Assembly: GCA_004299705.1 (NCBI GenBank)
Contig: SCQS01000017.1
Span: 1-64,000 of the forward strand
From: Rhodanobacteraceae bacterium
Lineage (GTDB): Bacteria > Pseudomonadota > Gammaproteobacteria > Xanthomonadales > Rhodanobacteraceae
Reading direction: 5' to 3'
Length of the DNA stretch: 64,000 nucleotides
Shown here piece by piece: positions 16,773-25,118 of the stretch (positions within the stretch are counted from its first letter, which is position 1; every line of letters begins with the position of its first letter). Both the position numbers and the translations under genes were made by a program. The notes under the pieces are model-generated. The model was not told the origin of the DNA, did not search any database, and was given only the letters and a program-made list of their open reading frames with translations.

Positions 16773-16849
16773 CGACGGCGGATAAGTGCGTGGGCACCGA
16801 TCCGACTTCATCGGGTACAAGGGACCAATTCCCTATTTGAGGGTAGGTG

Positions 16850-17692
16850 TCAGCCGGCCCCGATTGGAGTGTTGCGAGTAGTACCCATGAGAATTGGGGC
16901 GGGTGGACGTGCAACCTTCGCCGAGCCAAAGGGCGCCGGGACCCCGTAGAAGTAACCTTGGCCGAAGTCCGCTCCTGCCATCCGCACCAGCTTGTCGCCG
17001 TCGGCAGACTCGATACCCTCAACAATGACGCCGGCTCCAGCGGCACGGATGACACGGCAGAGCGCCGGCAGCATCGCGCGCCCGCGTTCGGTTGCCGCGA
17101 ACACCAAGTCGATTTTCACGATGTCCACGGGTGGCAGAGTGGCGAGAAGCGAGGCCGTCGAGTAGCCGGTACCGTAGTCATCAATCGCAACGCGATAGCC
17201 GGAGTCGCGCAAAATGGCCACGGAGCGACTCACGGCGGGGAGGTTACCGATGGCGGCCGTCTCCAGGATCTCAAGGATGATGCCAGAGCCGTCATGATGC
17301 CCAAGCATGGCCACCGTCTGCGCATCCTCAAGTAGCGTGGCAGGTAGGTTCACGGCAACCGAGCGGCCACTTTCTGTGTACACGTCAAAGCAGCGCAGCA
17401 ACACGCGTTCGAGGATACGGCGATGAAGCGGCAAACGCCGTAGCGACGGCAATGCGTCAATCGCGGCCAGCACATTGCCGGGTGATTCCCATTGGCCGGA
17501 GTCGCCGCGCACCCTGAGTAACGCCTCGTAGGCAAATACCCTGTCGGTACGGAGGTCGACGATCGGCTGGAAATACACCGTTGTGGCGTCTTGGGCCACC
17601 ATGGCAGACAACGGGATTGCGTGGGTCACGGTTCTGGATTTGGCTGGCCCGAATGGCGTAATGTTAGGGTCTTGGGCAGGCTTGTGCAACAT
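16850..17692 (-). CDS. EAL-domain c-di-GMP phosphodiesterase
   Basis: This 280-residue protein has all the catalytic elements of an EAL phosphodiesterase: YEALLR, the Asn of VNLPATLL, ILEILETA, IDDYGTG, KIDL, VEGIES and GQGYFYG. It should hydrolyse c-di-GMP to pGpG and favour motility over biofilm. No signal peptide, membrane or sensor domain is present, only about 40 N-terminal residues. ATG 17692 lies directly beside the inverted repeat shared with traB, so the two are probably co-regulated. Plasmid EAL proteins can tune conjugation through the cell surface; this is inference. Confidence 0.92.
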   Translation of the reverse strand: MLHKPAQDPNITPFGPAKSRTVTHAIPLSAMVAQDATTVYFQPIVDLRTDRVFAYEALLRVRGDSGQWESPGNVLAAIDALPSLRRLPLHRRILERVLLRCFDVYTESGRSVAVNLPATLLEDAQTVAMLGHHDGSGIILEILETAAIGNLPAVSRSVAILRDSGYRVAIDDYGTGYSTASLLATLPPVDIVKIDLVFAATERGRAMLPALCRVIRAAGAGVIVEGIESADGDKLVRMAGADFGQGYFYGVPAPFGSAKVARPPAPILMGTTRNTPIGAG

Positions 17693-17694
17693 GT

Positions 17695-17721
17695 ACGGTT
17701 ACGCCAAGGCAGCGTAACCGT
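17695..17721. promoter_or_regulatory. Perfect 10-bp inverted repeat between the EAL gene and traB
   Basis: ACGGTTACGC and GCGTAACCGT are separated by seven bases (CAAGGCA). The left arm starts 3 bases from the EAL start codon and the right arm ends 22 bases before traB ATG 17743, so a bound repressor would block both. It is the best copy of the CGGTTACG family. Confidence 0.75.
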
Positions 17722-17742
17722 TAAAAATGGTACCCTATCCAA

Positions 17743-18999
17743 ATGAACATTGTTGCGGCACTACGAACCGGTCGGCTTGCCCGCCTTGCGCCATCCCGGC
17801 GAATTGCCATGGAGGCCATTGGCCTGTTCGCCACCGGCGTGCTTGTCGGCTACGTGGCGTGGTTGCGCGCAGATTTCCTTGTCGGCGTCCTCATCCTGCC
17901 GTTTGTCGCCAATTACGCGACGAGGCGCTGGAGCACTTTCGCGATGACGTTCGGCTACTTCGGCGCCGGCAATATCGAGCTCCCTGACATCGTGGGGCGG
18001 TTTTTTGCGCATCCGAATCCGCTTGTGCAGTTCGTGGCGCCGCTGGCGCTGACGGCACTGTTGGCCGCGCCGTTCCTGATCTACGCCGCCGGCGCCCGGC
18101 CGTGGGTGAGGATACTCACCTGGTTCGCTGCCCTTCTTGTCCTGTCGGTTCCGCCGGTGGGCCTGTTCGCATGGCACAACCCGCTGTTCCTGGCCGGCAG
18201 CCTGTATCCACATGCCGGGCTGCTCGGCATCGTGCTCACCGCACTGCTGCTGGCCACGATGGCCGGTCTGCGCGGGCGCGTCGGTCCCCGGGCTGGCTTG
18301 CTGGCGGCCCTTATGGCGGCGTCAGGCTTCTACGCCGTGCATTACGCGCACTTTGCGATGGGTACACCCGCGGTCAACTGGGGCGCTGTGCCGACCAACG
18401 CTCCGCCGGCAAGCACGCCGCATGCGCAGACCGAGCGCACGGCCGCCGCCATCAGGATCATGCACGAGGCTATCCCGCTGTCCGGGTTCTCGGCCTTCGT
18501 TTTCCCGGAATCGACCATCGAGCCCTATCGGCCCGTCGACGAACTCATGCTGTTCGAGCCGAGCAACCTCGCCGCGAAACATCACGAGGCGCTGGTGTTC
18601 GGTGCCGTGATCGAAGACGGCCACGGTGGCTGGCGCGACGTCGTCATGGGGGCGGGAACGATGGCCAACCAGGATGGCACGCCGCGCATCCTCACTGACG
18701 CACGCGTCCCCATGCCGGTGGGTAACTGGCACCTTGGTCTCCCAGGCGGCGCGCCGCTGCACGCCTTCTCGACAGACCGCGGCACCATCGGCAACTCACC
18801 GGTGGCGTGGTCGATCTGCTACGAGGACACGATCCTGTGGCCGCACTGGTTCCTGCTGACGGGGAACCCCGCCGCGCTGGTCGCGCTCGATGACGATTGG
18901 GTGCTCTCCGGAACGCGCGCTGCGCGGGCGCAGGCGATCAGCGCCCATCAGCTCGCGAGGATGGCCGGCGTGCTGCTGGTCGATGCCGTGAACGACTGA
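17743..18999 (+). CDS. traB: TraB-type conjugal transfer protein (nitrilase fold)
   Basis: A 418-residue membrane protein. Residues 20-215 contain several hydrophobic segments (for example GLFATGVLVGYVAWL and VRILTWFAALLVLSV), and residues 230-400 are a carbon-nitrogen hydrolase domain with Glu in FPESTIEPYRP and the Cys of SICYEDT. This is the layout of TraB of Ti plasmids and related transfer proteins, homologous to apolipoprotein N-acyltransferase. It probably modifies the mating apparatus in the inner membrane. The ribosome-binding site is weak. A bidirectional terminator follows. Confidence 0.85.
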   Translation: MNIVAALRTGRLARLAPSRRIAMEAIGLFATGVLVGYVAWLRADFLVGVLILPFVANYATRRWSTFAMTFGYFGAGNIELPDIVGRFFAHPNPLVQFVAPLALTALLAAPFLIYAAGARPWVRILTWFAALLVLSVPPVGLFAWHNPLFLAGSLYPHAGLLGIVLTALLLATMAGLRGRVGPRAGLLAALMAASGFYAVHYAHFAMGTPAVNWGAVPTNAPPASTPHAQTERTAAAIRIMHEAIPLSGFSAFVFPESTIEPYRPVDELMLFEPSNLAAKHHEALVFGAVIEDGHGGWRDVVMGAGTMANQDGTPRILTDARVPMPVGNWHLGLPGGAPLHAFSTDRGTIGNSPVAWSICYEDTILWPHWFLLTGNPAALVALDDDWVLSGTRAARAQAISAHQLARMAGVLLVDAVND

Positions 19000-19004
19000 A
19001 AGAA

Positions 19005-19036
19005 TAACCCGCCCAGGCTGTGCCATGGGCGGGTTG
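19005..19036. terminator. Bidirectional intrinsic terminator
   Basis: AACCCGCCCA pairs with TGGGCGGGTT; T-rich tails on either strand are short. It separates traB from the convergent 19044 gene. Confidence 0.75.
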
Positions 19037-19043
19037 ATGTGGG

Positions 19044-19553
19044 TCACGCGGCGGCTTCGTCGTCGGCGGAAGCCATATCGGCTTCGTCTTCGGCAACGTC
19101 CTCCTGGAACTCGGCGTCAGCTTCATCATCGCGGCCTTCTTGTGCGATGAATCGGCGGCCATCGACCACTTCCCCGAAGAAGTCCGAGAAGAACATCGGG
19201 ACAGTCTCGAACTGGACATCGGTATTGCGGATATTGGCCTCGAACGCGAAGTAGTCGCCGTTGTAGACGCGCAAGCGGTCGAGATCGGTTCTGCAGGGCT
19301 CGCTCGCGCCACCCAGGATCGTCATCGAGCCGACGTCGCAGGACCTCTGCGTCGAAACGTCCGAAAGGTCGTTTGCCTGGCACAGCGCCCGGAGCTTCAG
19401 CAACTCGTCGATCAGCGCGTCCGTGAGCGTGAATCGCATCCAGCTCGGGTAATCGGCGAATTCGTTGGTGCTGGTTGTGCTTGCTGTAATCACCGCATCG
19501 AGGCCGCGGCACTTGCGCGCCGCCGAAACGATGTCCGGGGTTTCCTTTGACAT
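19044..19553 (-). CDS. Hypothetical protein with acidic C-terminal tail, 169 aa
   Basis: The first 130 residues are mixed alpha/beta; the last 35 are strongly acidic (EGRDDEADAEFQEDVAEDEA). GGAGG precedes ATG 19553, behind a complete leader element. No family is recognised. Confidence 0.65.
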   Translation of the reverse strand: MSKETPDIVSAARKCRGLDAVITASTTSTNEFADYPSWMRFTLTDALIDELLKLRALCQANDLSDVSTQRSCDVGSMTILGGASEPCRTDLDRLRVYNGDYFAFEANIRNTDVQFETVPMFFSDFFGEVVDGRRFIAQEGRDDEADAEFQEDVAEDEADMASADDEAAA

Positions 19554-19641
19554 GGGGTACTTCCTCCGTTCAATGCCCGCACTTCGCGGGGTTCCTACCC
19601 GGCGCTGTGGGATGTCCGTGGATGTGTTGCGGGGAAGTATT
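19554..19641 (-). promoter_or_regulatory. Leader element upstream of the 19553 gene
   Basis: ATACTTCCCCGCAACA (19625-19631), 30 bases, GAACC with stem CCCGC-GAAGT-GCGGG, then GGAGG. Confidence 0.85.
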
Positions 19642-19660
19642 GCGTCCGCCCCAACCGCGT

Positions 19661-21931
19661 TCAGGCGACGGCAGGAACTTCGTCGTGATCGAACACGGCA
19701 TCGAACGGCGAGGCAGTCGCTGGCGTCCGGATCGACTCAAGCAGCGCGCGCAGGCGCGTCAGCCGCGGTTCGGCACGTACGTTGCGGATGGCCATCTCCA
19801 GGGCTGCGGGCTGCCCCACGACGATGCATAGGCGGCTCGCGCGGGTCACGGCTGTGTAGAGGATCGCCCTCGTCAGCATCATGTAGTGCTGTGTGACCAT
19901 TGGGATCACCACGGCTGGGAACTGGCTGCCTTGCGACTTGTGGACGGTCATGGCGTAAGCAAGGTCGATCTGGTCCAGTTCCGACTGCGGGTATTCGACT
20001 TCGCGATCGTCGATCTTGACCGTGAGCGTGCGCGCCTCGCTATCGTAGGCAGTGATGATGCCGCTCTCGCCGTTCATCACGTCGAGGTCGTAGTTGTTGA
20101 CCGTCTGCAGGACGCGGTCACCGACGCCGAACCGTGTGTTTCCGTACCGGACGAATGCTACGGGATCGGGGTTGACGGCCTGCTGCAGCAGCGCGTTGAT
20201 GCTGTCGACGCCAGTGGGCGTCCCGCGCCGCGGCGAGATTACCTGGATCTGGTTCGATGGCAGCCCGAGGCCGACCGGGATCCGCTCGGTCACCAACTGG
20301 GTGATCTTGCTCAGGACATCCTCGGGCGTGCTCGAGCGCAGGAAGTAGAAATCGGTGGTTGTGCCTTCCGGCACCGGCGGTTCGAGACCGAGACCGCGGT
20401 TGATGCGATGGGCGTTGCGGATGATCGCGCTCTCGGCGGCCTGACGGAAAATCCGCGACAGGCGAACCACGGGTAGGGTGTTGGACGCGATCAAATCGGC
20501 TAGCGCCTGGCCAGGGCCGATCGAGCGAAGCTGGTCGACGTCGCCAACAAGGACAAGGCTCGCGTTGTCGTCGAGCTGCTTCAGGATAGCCTGCAGCATG
20601 GGCACGTCGACCATCGACGCTTCGTCGATGATGAGGACATCGCACTTGATCGGAGGGTGATCCGGCCGGCCCATGCCGATCAGCTTTGCGACCGTGAAAG
20701 CCTCATGGCCGGTTGCTTCCTGCATGCGCCGCGCGGCCTTGCCGGTGGGCGCGCCGAGGATGACTTCCAGCTTGCGCGCGTCAAGCGCGGCGAGGATCAC
20801 CTTCAGCGTGGAAGTCTTGCCGGTGCCGGGACCGCCAGTGAGGATGCTGACTCGACGCGACAGCGCGTTGACGACGGCCTGCGCCTGCTCGGGTTCGAGG
20901 GTCATGCCCGACGTGCTGGCTGACTGCTCAACCAGTGCGCGTACCTGTTCTTCGTTGGCTTCTGGCCAGGGGCCGGGACGTCGCGCAAGTTCGGGGAGCC
21001 GCGTGGCCGAGAAGCTCTCGGATTGATACAGCCGCTTCACGAACAAACAATCGACCGTGCCTCCGTTGATCCGGTCGGGCAGAGTGTCAGCGATCAGCGC
21101 AGGGTCTTCTGCCTGGAGCTCCGCGTCCACGCACGGCGAGATGAGCTCGGCCGGGAGGCTAAGGAGTTCGGTGGCGTCATGGATGGCGCCGGCGACGGTC
21201 ATGCCGCAGTGGCCGTGCTTGGCGGCCACGTCGGAGAGGTGCAGGAGCCCTGCGGTGATCCGCTTTGGGCTGTCGTGGGGGACGCCGAGCTTGGCGGCGA
21301 TCGCGTCGGCCGTTGCGAAGCCGATGCCACGCACGTCGGCGGCGAGGCGATACGGGTTCTTGCGGATCAGGTCAATGGCCGCGGCACCGTAGCGCTTGTA
21401 GATGCGCACCGCCATGGCATGGGTGATGCCCTGGTCGGCCAGGAACAGCATGATCGTCTGGGCGGCTTTCTGCTCGCCCCACGCGGTCGAGATGCCGTCG
21501 AACTTTTGTTCGCCGATGCCGTGTACCTCGAGCAACCGCTCGATCTCGTTGTCCATGATGTCGAGCGTGGCTGGACCGAAGGCCGCGACGATGCGCTTGG
21601 CCAGCGTTTCGCCGACACCGGGCAGGATCCCCGACGCGAGGTATCGCTCGATGGCTTCAGGGGTTGCCGGGCGCTCCGTGACGATGCTCTGGGCCTGGAT
21701 CTGGAACCCGTACTTCGGATGCCGCTTCCAGACGCCGGTGACGGTCACCTGCTCGCCGATCTCGGCAAGGCTTGGGCCGCACGTGGTCACGACCTCGGTT
21801 TCGCCTTCGGGGGTGACCCGGAGGATCGAGCTGCCGGTGTCGTCGTTCCGGAACACGATGCGGGCGACCACGCCGCGCATTGATACGGCGTCGCCGTGCC
21901 GCGGCTGGGCTTGCACGGTTTCCATAGGCAT
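19661..21931 (-). CDS. RecD2-type SF1 helicase
   Basis: A 756-residue ATP-dependent 5'-3' helicase of the RecD2 family. The N-terminal OB-like segment (MRGVVARIVFRNDDTGSSILRV) precedes tandem helix-hairpin-helix units (LPGVGETLAKRIVAAFG, LRRKNP...RGIGFATADAIA). Motif I GGPGTGKTST lies about residue 366, motif II DEAS, motif III GDVDQLRSIGPG and the C-terminal UvrD-like half has AYAMTVHKSQGSQF. The family acts in repair and recombination without RecBC. No clear ribosome-binding site precedes the start; MPMETV offers two nearby ATGs. An operator-like site lies directly upstream. Confidence 0.92.
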   Translation of the reverse strand: MPMETVQAQPRHGDAVSMRGVVARIVFRNDDTGSSILRVTPEGETEVVTTCGPSLAEIGEQVTVTGVWKRHPKYGFQIQAQSIVTERPATPEAIERYLASGILPGVGETLAKRIVAAFGPATLDIMDNEIERLLEVHGIGEQKFDGISTAWGEQKAAQTIMLFLADQGITHAMAVRIYKRYGAAAIDLIRKNPYRLAADVRGIGFATADAIAAKLGVPHDSPKRITAGLLHLSDVAAKHGHCGMTVAGAIHDATELLSLPAELISPCVDAELQAEDPALIADTLPDRINGGTVDCLFVKRLYQSESFSATRLPELARRPGPWPEANEEQVRALVEQSASTSGMTLEPEQAQAVVNALSRRVSILTGGPGTGKTSTLKVILAALDARKLEVILGAPTGKAARRMQEATGHEAFTVAKLIGMGRPDHPPIKCDVLIIDEASMVDVPMLQAILKQLDDNASLVLVGDVDQLRSIGPGQALADLIASNTLPVVRLSRIFRQAAESAIIRNAHRINRGLGLEPPVPEGTTTDFYFLRSSTPEDVLSKITQLVTERIPVGLGLPSNQIQVISPRRGTPTGVDSINALLQQAVNPDPVAFVRYGNTRFGVGDRVLQTVNNYDLDVMNGESGIITAYDSEARTLTVKIDDREVEYPQSELDQIDLAYAMTVHKSQGSQFPAVVIPMVTQHYMMLTRAILYTAVTRASRLCIVVGQPAALEMAIRNVRAEPRLTRLRALLESIRTPATASPFDAVFDHDEVPAVA

Positions 21932-21933
21932 AG

Positions 21934-21947
21934 TTTAACCGGTTACG
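21934..21947. promoter_or_regulatory. Operator-like site in front of recD2
   Basis: TTTAACCGGTTACG lies within 3 bases of the recD2 start and contains AACCGGTT with the conserved GGTTACG half. Confidence 0.5.
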
Positions 21948-21969
21948 CAACTCACCCGTTCGTTCTCTG

Positions 21970-22089
21970 GGAATAGCTCGCAACAGCCCCGGTCGAGCTA
22001 CGGGATTCCCGGGGTGGGGACGGCCGCTGGCTGGCACCCCGTCCCTCGCTGTGTGGCCGCGCTGTCCGCGGCCGCACAGCGTTTTTTTT
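21970..22089 (+). ncRNA. Candidate small RNA: leader-type 5' element then a strong terminator
   Basis: GGGAATAGCTCGCAACA (21970-21985) matches the 5' half of the leader family on the plus strand, yet no GAACC hairpin, ribosome-binding site or ORF follows. About 60 bases later a stem CGCTGTGTGGCCGCG / CGCGGCCGCACAGCG (22047-22081) is followed by eight Ts. No plus-strand gene ends here, so the terminator needs another transcript. A separate RNA of about 110 bases would explain both. It is divergent from recD2 and convergent with the 22136 gene. Confidence 0.45.
22047..22089 (+). terminator. Strong intrinsic terminator without a protein gene
   Basis: A 15-bp stem with an eight-base T-run, on the plus strand, not preceded by any plus-strand CDS for more than 3 kb. 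Confidence 0.85.
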
Positions 22090-22100
22090 GGACCGCGCAC

Positions 22101-22129
22101 AAGAAAAGGCCGCCCGGAAGGGCGGCCTT
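22101..22129 (-). terminator. Intrinsic terminator of the 22136-23001 operon
   Basis: AAGGCCGCCC-TTCC-GGGCGGCCTT on the minus strand followed by TTCTTG. Confidence 0.85.
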
Positions 22130-22135
22130 GATGAG

Positions 22136-22339
22136 TCAGAAGTACGGCTGGAAGTATCGTGTACTGCCAGTCTGCACGTAGCGGTTCAACACCGTGTCCA
22201 GGCGTTCGTAGACCCACATTCGAATGCTGCCGTCGAAGTGGGCGCGAAGCCCATCGCTGGTCGTGTAGAACGCGCGGCCTTGATCCTCCGGGGAAGGCGG
22301 CGACCGCCAATCCTTGAGGCGCACCCTTCCGGTGCTCAC
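22136..22339 (-). CDS. Hypothetical protein, 67 aa
   Basis: GTG 22339 overlaps the previous stop as GTGA, so it is coupled to the 22336 gene. The protein (MSTGRVRLKDWRSPPSPEDQ) is Arg/Tyr-rich with a beta-rich core (RAFYTTSDGLRAHFDGSI). No family recognised. Confidence 0.55.
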   Translation of the reverse strand: MSTGRVRLKDWRSPPSPEDQGRAFYTTSDGLRAHFDGSIRMWVYERLDTVLNRYVQTGSTRYFQPYF

Positions 22340-23001
22340 GCCGTACCCAGCGCAGCCAGGTTCGGCACGCCAACGAGAGCAGCGAACTCGGAGGCGGTGG
22401 CCTCCTTTTCACCCATCGGCCGAGCCAGCAGCCGCGTGCGAACGCGGACGAGATCGCCAAGAGGAGTCTTCGCGTACCACTGGCCGGGCTTCTTGGCCTT
22501 TTCAGTGATGCGCACCCATTCGACGGAGCAGCCGGCGATCAGCAGCCAACGCTGACCTGGCTGGATGTCCTTGGTGATGCGCTTGCGCTCGAGCTTGCCG
22601 GCATGGAACGCGCGAACGTTCTCGCGCCAACCTGCAGCGTACGGATGAATCGCGGGGTCTGGGGGCGGCACCATGTCGAGGAACCGGAGCGGACAGTCGA
22701 CTTCGCAAGGGCCCATGGATTCTTCCAAATCCTTGTAGCCCCAGCCGTCGCGGCCGCCGCTGTGCATGAGGAACAGCGCGATGAACCGGTTGTTGAACTG
22801 CGGAGCGGTCGGATAATCGAACTCGATCACTGACCAGAGGTGCGAGCCGTGGACCGCGTGCGCGATCGTACGGTAGGTCCCGCGCGTCTCCGTGGTTGAG
22901 CCATCCGGATTCCGCTCCGTGTGCGTGCACTTGTTGTCCTCGAGCAAGTGCTTGACGAGATCCTGCTTGGTGGGCCAAGCGGGCGAGAAAAGCCATCCCA
23001 T
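22336..23001 (-). CDS. Hypothetical protein beginning MGWLFSP, 221 aa
   Basis: The opening MGWLFSPAWPTKQDLVKHLL and the central WSVIEF, IALFLMHSGGRDGWGYKDLEESMGP match the general pattern of DUF6927-like accessory-element proteins, from memory only. A conserved GYK-DLEE motif with several Trp and Cys suggests a folded single domain. The start follows ACGGAGG. Coupled to the 67-residue ORF downstream. Confidence 0.65.
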   Translation of the reverse strand: MGWLFSPAWPTKQDLVKHLLEDNKCTHTERNPDGSTTETRGTYRTIAHAVHGSHLWSVIEFDYPTAPQFNNRFIALFLMHSGGRDGWGYKDLEESMGPCEVDCPLRFLDMVPPPDPAIHPYAAGWRENVRAFHAGKLERKRITKDIQPGQRWLLIAGCSVEWVRITEKAKKPGQWYAKTPLGDLVRVRTRLLARPMGEKEATASEFAALVGVPNLAALGTA

Positions 23002-23086
23002 GTATCGGGCCTCCGTTGCCGGCAATATGCCGGGTTCGCAGGCGGGCGCCGCCGGGCCGGCGCAGAGGTGTTGCGCCTGATTGCCA
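23002..23086 (-). promoter_or_regulatory. Leader element upstream of the 23001 gene
   Basis: TGGCAATCAGGCGCAACA (23069-23075), 31 bases, GAACC with stem CCGGCA-TAT-TGCCGG, then CGGAGG. Confidence 0.85.
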
Positions 23087-23100
23087 TGTGCGGCGGATAA

Positions 23101-23130
23101 CAAAAAGACCCTCCCGCGAAGGGAGGGTCT
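23101..23130 (-). terminator. Intrinsic terminator of the 23138 gene
   Basis: AGACCCTCCC-TTCG-CGGGAGGGTCT on the minus strand, followed by TTTTG. Confidence 0.85.
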
Positions 23131-23137
23131 GGACAAG

Positions 23138-23323
23138 CTAGTTGATTGTGGGTCGCGGCGCGGCGAGGGCGATACGACCCTCGGCGTCGCGTACTGCGGT
23201 GTCGCGATTCTCGCCATAACCCCAGGCTGTCCATTCACGATCACGGACCAGAACGGCAAGCTCGCCGCGATGGGCGAAGCCTTCCTTGTCGGGAACATTG
23301 CGGACCTCAACGATTCTGCGCAC
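23138..23323 (-). CDS. Small protein, paralogue of the 45327 gene
   Basis: 61 residues: RRIVEVRNVPDKEGFAHRGE, WTAWGYGENRDTAVRDAEGRI. The same pattern occurs in the 45327-45644 gene (RITDVRRVPDRDGFLHRGELG, WTVWGFGHNRASALRDAESKI), so the two are paralogues. GTG 23323 is chosen because AAGGAG lies 7 bases upstream. The family is unknown to me. Confidence 0.65.
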   Translation of the reverse strand: MRRIVEVRNVPDKEGFAHRGELAVLVRDREWTAWGYGENRDTAVRDAEGRIALAAPRPTIN

Positions 23324-23411
23324 TGCCGGTCTCCTTCTTGGTTGCGTTGCAGAACACGTCGTGGTGGACGGGCGCGCTCGCGCGCCAGAGGCTGAGCGTT
23401 GCTGGTTGCAA
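23307..23411 (-). CDS. Possible small ORF after a leader element
   Basis: A TTG-initiated frame (GCGAGGACA as ribosome-binding site) could encode about 34 residues beginning QPATLSLWRASAPV and would overlap the start of the 23138 gene. The leader element at 23425-23493 is the only argument for it. It may be a leader ORF or noise. Confidence 0.25.
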   Translation of the reverse strand: MQPATLSLWRASAPVHHDVFCNATKKETGSAQNR

Positions 23412-23424
23412 GACTGTCCTCGCG

Positions 23425-23493
23425 TCGCGTCGCCACGGCATGTTCGAAGTGGAGACGGATCCGGTGCGCCGAGCGGCGTTGCGAGGTGTGCCC
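23425..23493 (-). promoter_or_regulatory. Leader element between the integrase and the 23138 gene
   Basis: GGGCACACCTCGCAACG (23477-23483), 31 bases, then GAACATGCCGTGGCG, where the hairpin is weak. The nearest good ribosome-binding site is about 90 bases downstream. Confidence 0.55.
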
Positions 23494-23522
23494 GTGAGTG
23501 TCGCCGGTGCAGGCGCGCGGAT

Positions 23523-23547
23523 ACGAAAGCCCGGCGATCGCCGGGCT
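23523..23547 (-). terminator. Intrinsic terminator of the integrase gene
   Basis: CAGCCCGGCGATCGCCGGGCTTTC on the minus strand. Confidence 0.75.
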
Positions 23548-23576
23548 GTAATGGGTGGTTCGCGAAGCGCACGCAA

Positions 23577-24737
23577 TCAGCCTGCCTCGGCGTCGGCCCT
23601 CTCGAGTTCTTCCTGCAGTTCGTCCAGCTCGGTGTGGACGTAGTGGCTCGTGGTTGCGATGTTCGCGTGCCCAAGGAGCGACTGGACGCTTTTGACGCCT
23701 ACGCGCTCATCGAGCAGGTGCGTGGCACGGCTGTGACGGAGCCAGTGGGTGGACGCATCGCGAAGCGCCTTGGCATCGCGCTTGTTGTCTTCGCTGTCCG
23801 CGTGTTCGGCAGCTTTCAGCAGGATCGACACCATCGCGTGATGCAATCCGGCGCGGGTCAGCATGTGTTCGCTACGTGTCGACGCAACCAGCGGAATTTT
23901 GGCCTCGACTTTCGGGTCGTCCGGTAGGGGTGACAACCCGAGTGCCGTCCGGTACTCGCGCAATTCGGCGAGTAGCGCGGGGCCTACCGGGATTTCACGC
24001 GGCTTGCGGCCCTTGCCGACGATCTGCAGGCTATAGCGCTCGCCGCGCGGCGTGTCGCGCACGCTCAAAGCAGCCATGCTGTGCTTGGCTGCTTCGCTGA
24101 TCCGCATTCCAGTCCCGTAGATCAGGCGCAACATCCAACGATCGCGCGCGTACCGCAGAGCGTCGTCATCATTGTTGCGCGGCCGCCGTTCAACGGCATC
24201 CAGCACCGCTTGCCACTGTCGGCGGTTGAGGTACCGTGTGACGCGCTTGTTCGAAGCCACCTTGATCGGCTTCATCAGCTTGTAGGGGTCGGTCGGAATC
24301 CAGTGCGCCGACATGAGCCACGCGAACATGCTCCGCAGCACCGACTCCGTGTGGGCGATCGAACGCTCGCTGAGCTTGCCGCGCAATGGGCGCCATCGCG
24401 GGTCCTTCCTCGGCTTCGAGGCTTTGAGGACCCAGTTGGCTGGCGGGTCGCGAAGGAACTCGCGAAAGCGGGTCAGGTCCTCGAATTTCACATCGCGAAG
24501 TTCGCGTCGCTGGCTCAACACCCACAGATAGAAGCGTTCGAGCTCCGTCCTGTAGTTGGCCAGCGTGGCCGGACTGTCGAGGTAGCGCGACAGCCACGCC
24601 TTCATGGCCTCGACGTCGTTTTTCGCGTTGAGCTCGGAAGGTCCGCGGAGCCACTTTACGCGCGAGGCCCCGGGCGGAATCTCAAGCGTGATGTCGCGAG
24701 CCTCGCTCGGGAAAGCCAAGGCGATGTCGGTCGACAC
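23577..24737 (-). CDS. Tyrosine recombinase / phage-type integrase
   Basis: A 386-residue site-specific recombinase. Residues 40-165 are the SAM-like core-binding domain (LSRYLDSPATLANYRTELERF). In the catalytic half the first Arg is in YGTGMRISEA, the Lys in VGKGRKPREI, the box-II HxxR in HWLRHSRATHLL, and His/Tyr in LLGHANIATTSHYVH, with the nucleophile Tyr near residue 370. It may resolve multimers of the replicon or integrate a mobile part of it. No attachment site is recognised. The start is GTG 24737. Confidence 0.93.
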   Translation of the reverse strand: MSTDIALAFPSEARDITLEIPPGASRVKWLRGPSELNAKNDVEAMKAWLSRYLDSPATLANYRTELERFYLWVLSQRRELRDVKFEDLTRFREFLRDPPANWVLKASKPRKDPRWRPLRGKLSERSIAHTESVLRSMFAWLMSAHWIPTDPYKLMKPIKVASNKRVTRYLNRRQWQAVLDAVERRPRNNDDDALRYARDRWMLRLIYGTGMRISEAAKHSMAALSVRDTPRGERYSLQIVGKGRKPREIPVGPALLAELREYRTALGLSPLPDDPKVEAKIPLVASTRSEHMLTRAGLHHAMVSILLKAAEHADSEDNKRDAKALRDASTHWLRHSRATHLLDERVGVKSVQSLLGHANIATTSHYVHTELDELQEELERADAEAG

Positions 24738-24752
24738 GGCAGTACCCCGCGC

Positions 24753-25118
24753 TCAAGCGTCAGAGATGGATCGCTTGATCCGCAGCGCGAGCACCAAGCC
24801 AAGCGCCAGCGTCATGAGTATCAAGCCAACGTCCGCGATGGCGATGCCGCTGCACGCGACCACGTGGCGACTGCCTGCCGGAACCAATAGCGCGGCGAGC
24901 CTGATGACGGCACCGACGATCAGCGGAGCCACCGAGCAGCGCAGCAGGCCCATTGCCCCCGAGATGATCTGCTTTTCGTACCTGGCAAGGCCAGCCAACT
25001 TGGGGACGAACCAGCGAGGGCTGATCACCCGCAGCGAACGAAGATCTGTGTGCAACGGCCACGCGCTCCGGTGGAAGCCCAGTGCGGCCCGCTCGACAAC
25101 TTCATCCAGCGCGTTCAT
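24753..25118 (-). CDS. Membrane protein, 121 aa
   Basis: Two to three hydrophobic segments are visible (IISGAMGLLRCSVAPLIVGAVIRLAALL; IADVGLILMTLALGLVLAL). The start overlaps the previous gene by 17 bases. It forms a membrane pair with the 25102 gene behind the VRR-NUC nuclease. No family recognised. Confidence 0.6.
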   Translation of the reverse strand: MNALDEVVERAALGFHRSAWPLHTDLRSLRVISPRWFVPKLAGLARYEKQIISGAMGLLRCSVAPLIVGAVIRLAALLVPAGSRHVVACSGIAIADVGLILMTLALGLVLALRIKRSISDA

